Shown here: positions 49,704-60,984 of the stretch, piece after piece
Position numbering within the stretch: the stretch's first letter is position 1
How the letters are laid out: each line of letters starts with the position of its first letter
Notes under the pieces: model-generated
Database searches by the model: none
What the model was told of the DNA's origin: nothing
The model's input: only the letters and a program-made list of their open reading frames with translations
Program-made: the position numbers and the translations under genes
DNA from: Aquila chrysaetos chrysaetos
Lineage: Eukaryota > Chordata > Aves > Accipitriformes > Accipitridae
DNA length: 64,000 nt
Reading direction: 5' to 3'
Assembly: GCF_900496995.4 (NCBI RefSeq)
Contig: NC_044027.1
Coordinates: forward strand, 9,696,743 to 9,760,742

Positions 49704-49878
49704 GTCGGTTCTGCAGCAGCCGTGCAGCCTGGCCTGGCCGTCCCCCCGTCCCTCTGCCATGGGGCCGGGGGCTGCAAAGGGGCCAAAAGCCTCAGCGGGT
49801 CGGGGTGGCTGGGGACAGCGGAGCAGGAGCTGCTGCGGTGCAGGAGCCTGCCCCGGGACAGACAATTCAACTACTCTA

Positions 49879-49950
49879 GACTTGCTATTTTTTTCCAGAC
49901 TCACTATTTTTTTATGGACTCACTATTTTTTTCCCAGATTCGCTCTATTT
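49879..49950. repeat. T-rich tandem repeat, about 20 bp x 3.5
   Basis: Units of the form AGACTCACTATTTTTTT with slight variation occur four times in a row, the last one decayed. Confidence 0.75.
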
Positions 49951-52900
49951 TCTGCCCTCCCTGTTTTCCCTGCTTGGTAAGAAGCCTCGTCCCTGAGCTA
50001 CACCGGTGCCGGGTTAGCCCCAATAACCTCTCCTCGCAGCGTCACCGCTTTGACCTTTACCGGTGACAGGCTCAGGGGTAATTACACCCCATAGGGTGGG
50101 GATGTTTTGCCCAAACCCGGGGTTTTCAAGGCTGCATGGGTGATGAGCTCATCCCACTGCCCCAACCCAGTCCCGCCGCGGCCGCCCAGGATTCGTGTTT
50201 CTTCGCACGATGCCGTCTGACGGCAGCCGCTGAGGAGGGCTTTAAGCAAGAGGAGGGAGAGAAAACCGGCCACCGTCAGCCGTCCCACGCCATGGGGAGA
50301 AGGAAGTGCAGCCACGGGCCACTCCTCCTCGCCATTTCCTCTCTGCAGTCGGGTTTTTTTATACGGATGAGAGAAGGGGGGGCAGAGGAGCAGCCGGCCC
50401 GTCCAAGGCCAGAGGCTGGGCTCAGCGGCCGAAGTGGAGCACTGGCGGCTGGCCCCGAGGGAGACGCTGCCGGTAACTGCGTTTGGTTCGGCTTCCCTGT
50501 CCCGCTCCCCACCCCACAGAGGGTCACCGGGCACCCCTTGGCCTCGGCCACTTTGAGCTCTGTCCCCACCGCTGCCTCCTGCTCATCCCCAATGGCCCCT
50601 TTCCACCAAAAACCGCCCCAGTTTTGCAGGGATCCTCCTGTTCCCGCTGGTTTTGGATGCTCTGGGCTCTTCCCCTCCGCTTGCTGCTCTTCCCGTTGGT
50701 CTCTGTCTTTGGGGCTTGGCAAAAAATTTGGGCTGGGAGTGGGGCCGGTGGGATTTGGTGGCAAGCAGGCTTTTGGGGCGGTATGGGTGGGTTTTGCATT
50801 GCCCTGGCTGTCACCCTCGTGCTGTGTTTTTGGGGAGGGTGAGTGCCTGCGTGCCCCAGGCTTGAGCCGCAAAGCAAACCATGTTTCTCAGCTTGTTTCC
50901 AAGTGGTGCCCCCAGGGAGCTGCAAGTCGGGTGCTGGGGCTGTGTCCTGTGCCGGAGCCATGCTGGCCTCTGCCAGCATCCAGGAATTCCGCTCCCGGCC
51001 ACTGATGCGCTTTAATCTGCAGCCCGCACTGCAAGGGGCCGTTTTGCTCATTTTCTAGCCATTCCCTTTTCCCAGCAGCTTTGCTAAGCCAAAGAGCCCA
51101 AGTCTGGGGTGCAGCTCCCTCCTCTCCAATGCTGTCCTCAGGATTCAGCAGCCGGGACTTTAACCGGGGACACGTTTCTCTGGCTGGCGTTGGGCCGATG
51201 TCTCCTGCAAACCAGGCACTTTCTACCCGCTAATGCCATCTGCCCGGAGGCTGCCCCCATCCTGCTCCCCTCCTGGCCTGGCTGCTTCTGTCTGCCCACG
51301 CAGTCTCCTCTGTTGTGGAAGCCTTGTTCTGCCAGGAGCAGGGTGACACATGAATGCAGATGTTAGGGGAAGAGTTAAAGGAGGAAAGCTGGAGGTTTCT
51401 CAGGAGCATTTCCAAGAGCTAAGTGCAAGTCTTCCCGCGGTGCGGCTGGACTCGGTGCAGAGCAGTGGCTAACAGTGTTTACACGAGCACTTGTGATGCT
51501 GTGGACCTAATTGCGGGGTTCTTTTTCCTATAGTTTTCACCAAACATCTAATTAAGCTGTCGAAAGTGCATCTCTGCAGGTTGGCAGCACCGCTGGGCTG
51601 GCACAGCCGCCTGCCCCGGCCCTGATCTGATGTTGAGCATGTGGGGGCTGCTCTTACAAAATTCGAGTCCTATGTAAATACCAGCAGGTATTAGGGACTG
51701 AGTCATGGTATTAATAGGATTATTATATGCGTGACTGGACAGATTTCTTGCTGAGGATGGGATTTGCTCCCTCCACCCTGCCTCACTTGGCTCATCTGGA
51801 GGGTTGGGCATCCCATGCTGCTGGGATGGATGTGCTGTTTGGGCTCTCGGCTTTTGGGAAAGAAGGTCCTGAGCATCTCCCGGCTAGTGAGCACTCGGTC
51901 CTCACTGCTTTCCATCGTCCTCACATTGGCCTAGGGCTCCTTGCGTGGACATGGCAGTGGTAGGAGAGTTGGCTCCAGGCTGCGAGGAGCCAAACCGCTT
52001 CATGCTTCGGCCGGGGCTATGGGCAGGGGCAGGGTGGGGTGGGCACCCAGTAGTATCCGTGGGGAGGGTTTGGGATGTCTCATGTTTCCCTGCCAGCATC
52101 CTTCTGCTCCCTAAACCTTTTCCCGTAAAGTCCCACAGCTCTCCCCTGGCATTTAATCAATCCCCTCTACACCTGCATGGGTTTGGGGCTGAGAAAGCTT
52201 CACTGCATGTTTGCGTTGATGTGTGTTATGGCCCGGAGGGTTGTTCTGGCCCCAGGCTGAGCTCTGCGGTGTCCCCGCTCCCTGGGGACCATGGCCCGTG
52301 CTGGTCTGTGCCGCAGGGGCTGCTCCCCAGCAGCTGTGGGGACGGCTGTCCCTTTGGGGACCTTCAGGCGCTGTGTGAGCAAGGCAAAGCGCGCAAGACG
52401 GAGAGAAGTAAGGTTGTGACCCCAGGGTGGCATGGGGACAGCCCAGGATTCCCAGTGGCATCCCTGGCGGTGGCATCCCTGGTGGCATTGGCTCCCAGCC
52501 CTCCTGCCTGGTGCCGCCTCTGCACCTGCTTGCAGCAACCTCCTCCGGCTGGTTTTGCTGTGGGCACGGCCAAATCCTGCACATGGTCAGCAATTAGCAC
52601 TCGGGGCTAATTGCTGCACAGCAATAGCTCGTCCAGCGATTAGCACTGGGGGAGCCGCTTGCCCAGGCTTGGTTCCCACAACGAGCCGGCTGCCGGCACA
52701 TGGTCCAGAAATCAACTTGTCCCTGGGGCGGGGGCGAAGCCTTCGCTCGGCATGTCCTGGCATTTCCAAGGAGCTGGGAAAGGAGCGGGGTGAAGCGAGG
52801 AGGCGGATGAGAGCGTTTCCCACCACCTGCAACTCCCTGCACAGCTTCCCAGGCCACCCTTTTGCTCGCTGCATGCCGGCGGGCACCCGCCTGCGTCAGC

Positions 52901-54418
52901 CTCATGGTGAGGGAAGTAAAACCTTCGCCAGACCGTGACATTTTGCAGGTTGATAACTTCCTGCTGAGCTGAAGTGAGTTAGTAACAAACCCTTCGGGGA
53001 CCTCCTCCTCCTCTCCAGAGAAGTGGTGCTTTTGGCAAGACCTAGGGATGATTTTTCTGGGTGGCCGATGAAAGCGGCTTTCCTCGCCCTGCCCGTGCCA
53101 GCTTCCTGCTCTCAGGGTTGGTAATATCACAGCGGCAAACTGTCCCTTGCGTCACCGCTGCTGCGGTCCAGAGGCAGCAGGGAAATGCCCTCCCACCGTG
53201 ACACAGCTTCTGCCACCACCGGCTTCATGCCGGGCAGGGACAGAGCCATGCCTGGCGCTGCAGCACGTGGAGGTGGTCGTGTGTGCACGGGGTCCTGTGC
53301 CGCATGGCTGCATCCAGGCCTGGAGAGCTGGTTTTTCCCTCGGGCTTCCCCATCAGGTCCATGCCTCTTGTCGTCACGTCCTGCAGCCAGAGCATGGCCT
53401 CTCCTCTTCCTCCTTGTTCGCTGACCAAGGCTTGTCCATGCATTCCCCCCGCAGACGGTTATTCCCAGGGATGCTCTCCTGCGCAGCTCCGGGGTCTCGT
53501 GTGGGAAGGACACAGCGGCCACCACGTGTCCAGGGGTGCGAGTGTGTGGGCAGACGGGGCAGGGAAGGACCGTGGGGGTAGGAGGGTCGGGGTGCTGTGG
53601 GGCAGCCCTGCTCCTCTCCCCTCCCCATAGCCACGTGCTGCTAGCAGGCTTAGTCACAACCACGTCAGTTCTCTGCAACCTGTCTGAGTCCTCCCCATCC
53701 GGGGGCAGCCTGGGGAGCTGTGGGCCGAGGGCTGAGCGCTGGCTGGATGCCGCCTTCGCCTCCTCTCCCTGCCGGCAGTGACCAGCGCTGCCTGGCATAC
53801 CCGTCGGCAGAGCCAGGAAAAATCCTCCCCCAGGGAGATGCCGTGCCACCACAACCTGAGTGGCAAGAGCCTTTCCACAGCAAGTTGCTCCCGTGCACGC
53901 TCCCACACCCCGGAAGGTCTCTGTGGTTGTACGAGTGACTCTTTCCTATAGGGGTGTGTACGTGCGTGTGTGCGTATGCTGGTGCAGAGGTGTGGTTTTG
54001 TGTCTTGCTTAAATTTAGCAGCTGTAAGGAAATAGGACGGGACAGCTCTGGTTCACAGCACGGATCTGTATGCCCAGTGTCCTGCCTCTTGCTTGTGGCA
54101 GCACGTTGCAGAGCCCCTGGCTTTGGCTCCAGCCAGCTTCAATCTTTCCTTCTGTATGTGAAGGCAGGGTTGGTTTTATGATATGCATCGATTTGCATTT
54201 ATTTACACTGAATTTCATCTGTAGTTTTGCATGTCTAGAAAATCTTCCAGAAAGTTAGCTTAGGTCCAAAAGTCTCTCTCGGCCACCTTGCCATTTCTGA
54301 TTGCTACAGGTAACCATTCTGCCCATTAGAAAGTGGGATATCTGTCTAATAATTTGACCGTTATTAGTCACTTCCTGGTCTTACAAAGATTGCTTTTACA
54401 TTGTTCTTTTTCTTTTTA

Positions 54419-54458
54419 GAAAGAAGATGATGTGAATGGGCTGTAAGAACCAGACGAG
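54419..54458 (+). promoter_or_regulatory. TOR4A 5' UTR acceptor and leader
   Basis: A pyrimidine-rich tract with the acceptor TTTTTAG ends at 54419 and is followed by a 39-nt leader. An in-frame TAA at 54444-54446, five codons before the ATG, shows that the coding sequence does not extend upstream, so the earlier exon(s) are non-coding. Confidence 0.75.
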
Positions 54459-55961
54459 ATGGATGGAGAGCTGCCCTGCACTGAGGTGGATGGAGAAGTG
54501 TCCTCTGCCACGGAGGATCTGGGAGGAGAGGTGCCCTGTGTGGAGACCAACACAAAAGAAGAGGCACCTTGTGCTGAGAGCAGCGTGGAAGGAGAGATGC
54601 CCGGCACTGACAGTGATGAGGAAGGGGAAATGCCCTGTGCCGAGAGTGACGCAAAAGGAGAGGCATCTTGCTATGAGAGTGATGGGGAAGAAGTACCAGA
54701 TACTGAAATCCCCCCTGTTTCAAAGAAAATGTCTTCTATTTCTTCTCCGTTGAGGGCAATCATCCGCCTGCGACGACAATACCGGGTGCAAAAGAAAAGC
54801 CGCCTGCATTTAGAGCTCCCTCGAGAAAAGTCTTCAGAGCTTGTCCATAGAAGGCTGCTTCAAAGGCAGCTTTCCCTGAACCGAACTAGCCTGTATGGCC
54901 CTTCCATGTCCTTCTTTAATCAGACCAGCTTTGAGACTTCCCAGTACTTCACCTTTGACACATCTGTGGAGCAGTGTTCTATGAAAAAATGCAGGCGGAA
55001 AAAGAATCGAAGGAAATCTAGGATAGTCCTGTATCCAGACAAAACAAAAAGATACCTTCCAACAGAGGAGAAGAGCAAGGCAAAACGCTGCCTCCTCTTG
55101 CTCATTGTCATTATCTTCTTTCAGATTCTCAATGCAATAGAGAACCTGGATGATAACCTCCAAAAATACGACCTAGATGGTTTGGAGAAAACAATGCACC
55201 GGGAAGTATTTGGGCAGAAGGTTGCTGTGGAAAGTATTATGGAATTACTGAAAGACTATCTGGCTACCCACATACACAACAAGCCTCTAGTAATCTCTTT
55301 AAATGGCCCGACAGGAGTTGGGAAGAGTCATGTTGGCTGGCTGCTGGCTAAACATTTTCGTTCCGTCATGGACAATGACTTTGTGCTTCAGTACTTTGTT
55401 ATGCATCACTGCCCCAACGAGGTGGCTTCTCTTACTTGTGAAATAGATTTGTCTAAGAAGATTTCTGACATGGTTACAAGAGCTGAAATAGAAGAGAAGA
55501 TACCATTGTTTATTCTGGATGAGGTTGAACTCATGTCTCCAGTCCTGCTGGATACTCTCAGCCGATTCTTTGAACCCAATCAAACCAACGAGTTCCTCAA
55601 CGCCATCTACATTTTAATAAGCAACATAGGAGGTGGTGAAATAACCAAGTTTGTTATCCAGAATGCATCTGCTGAGGTTCTGCATCAGCAAAGGGGACTT
55701 GAAGAACTGCTGAGTATCATCCAGCCTGTACTGATTGATGTCCACCCCCTCTGGAAATCTGCAGACATCATCCCATTTGTTCTTCTGGAGAAAAGTCACG
55801 TCATAAACTGCTTCCTAGAGGAGATGAGGAGGGAAGGGCTGTATCCTGACCAGAAGCATATTGAAAATTTAGCGAGTCAGCTCAGTTACTACACTACAGG
55901 GGACAAGCAGTACTCCAGGATGGGCTGCAAGCAGGTTGTGGCCAAAGTCAACCTGCTGTAG
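54459..55961 (+). CDS. TOR4A: Torsin-4A, AAA+ ATPase-like protein
   Basis: The single coding exon gives 500 aa (human about 423). Torsins are AAA+ proteins of the ER/nuclear-envelope lumen that need partner-supplied arginine fingers; TOR4A itself is little studied. Seen in order: an acidic repeat region (1-83); SSPLRAIIRLRRQYR (95-109); SQYFTFDTS; a basic patch KKCRRKKNRRKSR; a hydrophobic segment CLLLLIVIIFFQIL (211-224), probably a signal anchor; NAIENLDDN; YDLDGLEK; Walker A GPTGVGKS (283-290); Walker B LFILDEVE (350-357); the sensor region IYILISN (383-389); and the torsin C-terminal GCK motif (489-491) followed by QVVAKVNLL. From about residue 92 it follows the human protein closely. The start is supported by the in-frame stop just upstream. 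The N-terminal repeat is the main novelty. Confidence 0.95.
   Translation: MDGELPCTEVDGEVSSATEDLGGEVPCVETNTKEEAPCAESSVEGEMPGTDSDEEGEMPCAESDAKGEASCYESDGEEVPDTEIPPVSKKMSSISSPLRAIIRLRRQYRVQKKSRLHLELPREKSSELVHRRLLQRQLSLNRTSLYGPSMSFFNQTSFETSQYFTFDTSVEQCSMKKCRRKKNRRKSRIVLYPDKTKRYLPTEEKSKAKRCLLLLIVIIFFQILNAIENLDDNLQKYDLDGLEKTMHREVFGQKVAVESIMELLKDYLATHIHNKPLVISLNGPTGVGKSHVGWLLAKHFRSVMDNDFVLQYFVMHHCPNEVASLTCEIDLSKKISDMVTRAEIEEKIPLFILDEVELMSPVLLDTLSRFFEPNQTNEFLNAIYILISNIGGGEITKFVIQNASAEVLHQQRGLEELLSIIQPVLIDVHPLWKSADIIPFVLLEKSHVINCFLEEMRREGLYPDQKHIENLASQLSYYTTGDKQYSRMGCKQVVAKVNLL
54462..54707 (+). repeat. 33-bp coding minisatellite at the TOR4A N terminus
   Basis: Residues 2-83 are seven to eight degenerate copies of an 11-residue unit with consensus GE(M/V/L)PC(A/T/V)ESD. 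Clear copies are DGELPCTEV, GGEVPCVET, EGEMPCAESD and KGEASCYESD. The DNA shows the same roughly 33-bp periodicity around the core GGAGA-(N)-TGCCCTGTG. Each unit is acidic and most have one cysteine. Confidence 0.85.
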
Positions 55962-56351
55962 TGACTTACTGCAGAGGCCAATTCCTGCTCTCAGGATTTG
56001 CAAAATTCTGGGCTTATGGAGGAGTACGTTACAGCAGGTCAAGGTGTCCTTTCTCAGGCCTGCACTGACTCTGTCCTGGTCAAGGTGGAGGGATGGCAGC
56101 CAGGGCTCCTCTGCAACATGGTCTCTGTTCTCCTCCAGATGCTTCACATGTTCCTAATGTTCTGTGAATAAGGCACAGGCAACAAAGCCCAAGCAACCAG
56201 CCATTAATTGTGAGATGCTTTGTTCCTCACATGCTCATTTGGGATACTTTGTCATTAAGGAGTTGTGAGATGAGGACAGACGCTGTGGGATATAAACAAG
56301 AGGAGGAAATAGTAACTGGGTTACTGTCCCTGCAGTACACGTAGCCATGTC

Positions 56352-56777
56352 TCACTCTTTCTCCAGGCTCACAGTCTTCAACTCTTTGCTTTTCTTGGTC
56401 CTGTCTGGTGATGTGCAGAGCAGAAGCCATGCTGGACGCCTGGGAGAATTGAGAGAATTTGTGGCTCCTCATCCCCCAAATGCATGGGCAGTCAGAACTC
56501 TGATTTCCCCATCTCCTACGTGACCACGCGCTCTGGAGACTGCTTTTTGGACCCATTCCTGAGTTCTTGCTCTTCTGAGCTCATACCTGAGCTCACCTTT
56601 GGCACCTCCAGCGAGATTTCTGCCCTGCAATTTCTGTTTGGGCTCGTCTTGAAGACTGCTCAGCTGCGCCAGCCAGTGCAGAAATAACCGCTGGATTGTT
56701 TCAGGTCTGGTGGTGGCAACTCCTCCTGCGAGCTCTTCTGCTTTTTGCTTCTGGGTACACTTCACCACACTCATTAT
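56352..56777 (-). CDS. Candidate two-exon antisense ORF, unrecognised
   Basis: On the minus strand a good acceptor (GTGCTTTCTAG) precedes 56777-56587. The ATG at 56774-56772 opens a frame of 62 codons (TTRPETIQRLFLHWLAQLSS within it) ending at the donor CTCAG|GTATGA. Ten bases earlier is an alternative donor, AAAG|GTGAGC. A good acceptor (CTCAATTCTCCCAG) starts 56439-56352, which continues in frame as RRPAWLLLC...SLEKE and stops with TGA. The joined product would be 91 aa and the intron 147 bp. I recognise no family, no domain and no close minus-strand AATAAA. It overlaps the likely TOR4A 3' UTR, so it may be a real antisense gene, a non-coding transcript, or chance. Confidence 0.2.
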
Positions 56778-57172
56778 CTAGAAAGCACAAAATAGCAGCT
56801 GGCATATATTAAGCAACACACACTGGCAAAGGCAGTTTAGGCTGGCTGGGCCAAGTGCAGTGGGAGTCCTCGGCTTGTTCCCAGTCCTGCGAGGCCAAGG
56901 AGAGGTTCTTTGCCATTGAGACCCTGGAGAGAGCATGCTGCCTGGAAGCACCTCGGGAAAAGCACATGTCTTTGTTTTGAGCAGGCAAACTGAGCAGGTA
57001 TTTATGACATTGCTGTTTTGGTTTTGTGCCTAAATCCCCTTCTACAATTTGCTGTGAATTATCATACACATAATCCTGTGGATGTTTGCACTGGTTGTTT
57101 GATTTCCTCTTTCTAATTGTTGGTCTCCAAAGACTTCCATCACAAACTCCTGCTTCCAGAGCTATTGTCAGG

Positions 57173-57198
57173 AATAAATCCAAACTATCCTGAATAAA
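57173..57198 (+). terminator. Candidate TOR4A poly(A) signals (tandem)
   Basis: Two AATAAA hexamers 20 bp apart, the first canonical signals downstream of the TOR4A stop codon on the + strand. Confidence 0.45.
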
Positions 57199-57200
57199 AT

Positions 57201-60200
57201 CATTCAAAGTACATTTCCTTTCTTTGACTGAAATGTGGTTTTCCTCCCAGATTTCTTTTCTGGACCGATGTAGCTGCACTGCCATGCCTGTGCTTCCCAG
57301 TGACTCGGATTGGGAGCAAGGGCTACAGTTTTGCTGCATGTTTTTTGCAGACCACCTCGATGCAGCTTGTGTGCACAGCTCTTCGAGGTACACTCATAGT
57401 AAGCCAGATCCAAAACCCACACAGTGCAGCAGTGCCAAAAGCTATGTGTTGCACAGCTCCTCCATCCCCAAGAGCTGCCCGGGGGACTAGGCCGGCAACT
57501 GGGGAAGTGTGGCCTTGGCTGAGATGGTGCTGGGCTGGACTGCCTGTCCATGGTTTCTCCTCTTGAAATTATCCAGTGGAGGAGCCTTTTTCTCCTGCAG
57601 AATAGCCCTGCAGCGTGAGAGCAGCTGGGCAGAGAGCAGGAAGGGCTGCTTGCGTGGCTTAGGGGAAGGGCTCTGAATGAAACTAAGCCACCTTCTAGAT
57701 GCAAGTGTCCACAAAAAGTGACATGTGTGAGCTGGTTTCCATAGCTTAGTGAGACTTTACTACCAGGACAGTTAATATGTTTTTATCCTCGATAAGAAAC
57801 AGAAACAACTCAGGGACCAGGATTCCCCTCCTCTTCCAGCTGGCAGAGGGACAGAGGCTATTTCTGGTTTCTTCTACCAAGGTCTTTCATGCCTGGGAGA
57901 GGAGTTCAAAGCCCAGGAGTATGACAGGAGAGGTAAGCATCACCCACACTGCCCTGGCTTGGAAGCTGAAAATGCCATCAGGGTCTATAGTGCTGGGCTG
58001 CAGGGGTGCTGCCAAAGCAGGCACCCATGGGTGTTGGATTGCAGATGGCTTTTGTCGTGGCATCAGGACAGGCAGCAGCGCTGATGGCAGTGCTGCCTTC
58101 ACAAGGGAGGAATTCAGGCTTCCAAGGGCTATGCAAGGGGCTGTAGGTACTGTGGGGATGCCTGAGTTGTTTTGGAGGGGATTTAGACTTGGTTTTGGAT
58201 GTCTGCACTTGCAGTCCACCCACAGGGTGTTTAGTTGTGCCAGAGGTCCCTGGGTGCCTCTGCACAAACCATCACCCCGTGTGAGAAAGGAGGGTGACTT
58301 TGAGTGGAGCTGAGCATCTGCAGAGCTTCTTTTCATCTCTCTAAGATTCACCTGCCCTAAACCAGGGGTCCCAACCCTGCCCCAAGTGAGCTGCCTGAGT
58401 TTTGCTGAGGCACCAGCCCATGCCTTTGTATCCCCCATGAGCAGCATGCTTGGTGGCTCTGGGCTCACTGGGAGCAGCTCAGCACCCTTAGGCTCAGCAG
58501 CATGGTGCCCCTCACGCCTCTGCTCAGGAAGATTGGGGACACATTGTGCTGTCTTGCCTCCCCCTCTATCTCACCCCATTTCTGCACATCAACTCCCCAA
58601 AGCAAAGCTGTCCTGACTATTTTGCAAAAGGCATGGGGTGCACAGGTGCCCTGTGCACCATGAAGACCTGCCAAGGTCTTTGCCTTCCACAAAGTTCCTC
58701 TCAGGGCTAAGAAGTGGGGCTCAGCCTTCTGCTGCATGAAGACCACCTCATCCCTTGGCCAGTGCTGGATGTGACAATCTGGCCAGTGCTGCCTGCACAT
58801 GTGCCAGGCCTCCACACGCTCCCAGCCCGCACGGCAGCTTGTACCTCTGCAGACCTTCATCAGAAAGCACAGGAACCTCCAGGCCATGGAGAGGACTTTC
58901 CCCGCCAGAAGATAAGGATATCTCGCCAGGTTGTCCCCAGTCCCAACTTGCCCCAAGACTCAGGTCCCAGCTCAAATGGCTCTTCAGATTGTCCCCAACC
59001 CCAGTCTCCCCCAAGATCCCAGCTTAGGCATCTGTCCATACTGTCCCTGGCCCCAAGCTGCCCTGAGATCCTCTGCCAAGCCACCAGCCCTGCCAGGCAC
59101 TTTCAAGGCAGTGAAGCTGGCACATGGGCGATCCACAGTGCTGAGCACCAGGAGCCCACTGGCTCATTTCTCAATGCTGTGTGCAAAGGAAGCTGGTCTA
59201 CGGGAAAGGAACAGCTAAGGAGACTTAAACATCAGAGTCTCCCATAATGGCTGTGCCAGGACTGCTGAGGTTCTCCACCTTTGCTCGGCACAGGAGAAAT
59301 CTTATGCTGCCTCAGAGCCAGGAGAACCTCTCCAAGGAGTTGCTCATCATCATAGCTACTCCCACACATCCCTGGCCAAGGCCCCACCGTGGCATGCCTG
59401 GTGAAGTGGTGGGGTGATGAGCCTGGCTTGAGATGTAAACAGCTCCTCCTGCAGCACATCCGAGGCTGGAATCTGGGGACCAAAGCACAAAGAGCACAGT
59501 GGCATGGGACCCAAGGCTCTCCTGGAGAGCTTTTACTCAATGGGTATGACTGAGATGCCAGGTGTGTGGTGATGTGCTTTCACCATAGACTTTGTCCTCC
59601 TTAGCCTGACATAGATTTCTTTATCCAATTGCATTTTCCAGGGAAAATGCTGGTCGAGCTGGAGGGATGGGACTGAAGCTGAAGGATAGAGAGAACCCCC
59701 AGGGCTGGGGCACTTGAACTGGTGGTCCGGCTCTTCTCCTGCACAGCTGAGCTGTGAATTGAAGGGCTGGTAGACAGCCCAGACTCCCTCACTTTGAAAG
59801 CATCCCACACGCCTCTCCTGCGCTGTCAGCTCCCTTCACCCGGTGAAGGGCTCGTTTTCTTCCAGTAGTGCTGGGCCTTGGGTGTCACAGGATGCTGGGT
59901 CAGCTGGTCCCATGGGTCCAAGTCACCAGGATGGGTCACCCTCCTGTTCCTAGCTCTTGCTTCCTAATGGGTACAACACCTGATGGAGTAGGGGGACTGC
60001 AGAGGGGTACCATGTTGTGTTGTCCATAGCCTCATCCATCTATAAGGGATCTCTTCAGCCCTTCTTTACTCTTAATAGCTTCTCTGTAATCAAAAGATCT
60101 GGAAATATGACTTTGTAGGAGGTATTGCTAGGGAGAAAAAGAATTGCTGTGGCTGCACGTCTGTCCTGTGCCTTTATCCAGCTCCTCTGGATCCCCCAGG

Positions 60201-60900
60201 TGAATGGGGGCTGCCTGACGTGCAGGAGGTGCCACATATATCTGCTATAGTGGTGGCTGTAGGTGGCACTGGGAAGGCTTCCTTGGTTGGCAAGAGCTCT
60301 TCCTGAGTCAGGCACACCTTCCTGTTGTGCTTGGAGCAGTGATTTATGGAAAGCAGCTCCCACCCTGCTGCAGGCGTGGCACTGCCTTTGGCCTCAAGCA
60401 AAGCACGGCTGGTCCAGTAATTAAAGCGGCACTGGGATGACCATTCCCCATCACAGAGTGGCTGGGGCTCATGGGGAGACCAGCAGGTACTCTGTACCCT
60501 GCAACTGCATCCCAAAGTCAGAGTGGTGTTTGGGTCAAATTCCTTTTGCATTTACCCTGGGGAAGGTGCAGAGTGATTCCAAATAGGTCTACAGTGAGGA
60601 TGTGGGAACAGCTGCCGTTACTGCCCATGAAGAGTATGGCAATTATAAAGGAGGGTGAGAGTAAGTATGAAATAGTGTGTGTCTTGCACAGGATGGAGAT
60701 TGTGATCACATTGGTGTGGTCTGTGCTGAAGGCTTTCCCAGGGCCAGGCTCAGGTCAGGGGGCCCCATGGGCATGAGCTGCATTCCCATCACATGCGGTG
60801 CTGTCAGACCTTGACAGAGCAGCTGTGCCACCTCGAGGAGCACCTCCCAATACAGAAGACACACCAATTAGTGCCAGCTCTGAAGGCGCTAATTAGTCTT
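57201..60900. other. Unassigned region downstream of TOR4A
   Basis: Short ORFs and isolated splice-like sites occur on both strands, for example a minus-strand acceptor TTTTTCTCCCTAG near 60128. I could not assemble a consistent exon chain or recognise a protein. In human the next gene is NRARP; its short ankyrin-repeat protein is not visible here. Confidence 0.4.
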
Positions 60901-60984
60901 CCCCATATCAGCCTCACCTGACGGCACCCCACAGCCAGAAGCCTTCCCTGCATGGGAAGAATTTTCTAAGCATGCTCAGGAACC

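Larger units (their letters stand above)
41960..54419. other. 12.4 kb between ANAPC2 and TOR4A without a recognised gene
   Basis: It contains a CR1 tail (44148-44410), a C-rich minisatellite (47522-47937), a T-rich minisatellite (49879-49950) and a moderately CpG-rich patch near 45500-45665. A TOR4A 5' non-coding exon and promoter must lie somewhere upstream of the acceptor at 54419, and may be here. Several exon-like segments are listed separately. The many long ORFs here come from GC-rich, stop-poor sequence. Confidence 0.5.
55962..57200 (+). other. Probable TOR4A 3' UTR
   Basis: No canonical poly(A) signal follows the TOR4A stop until AATAAA at 57173-57178 and 57193-57198, which would give a 3' UTR of about 1.25 kb. 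The candidate antisense ORF lies inside this stretch. Confidence 0.45.

Noticed and set aside
56809..57704. Overlapping minus-strand ORFs of 166-194 codons beyond the TOR4A end
   Set aside because: Several frames look protein-like in short stretches, but no consistent donor-acceptor chain or known family could be found.
60055..60551. Minus-strand ORFs (102 and 125 codons) with a good acceptor near 60128
   Set aside because: All three frames read equally plausibly and stop within a short distance; no coherent gene could be built.
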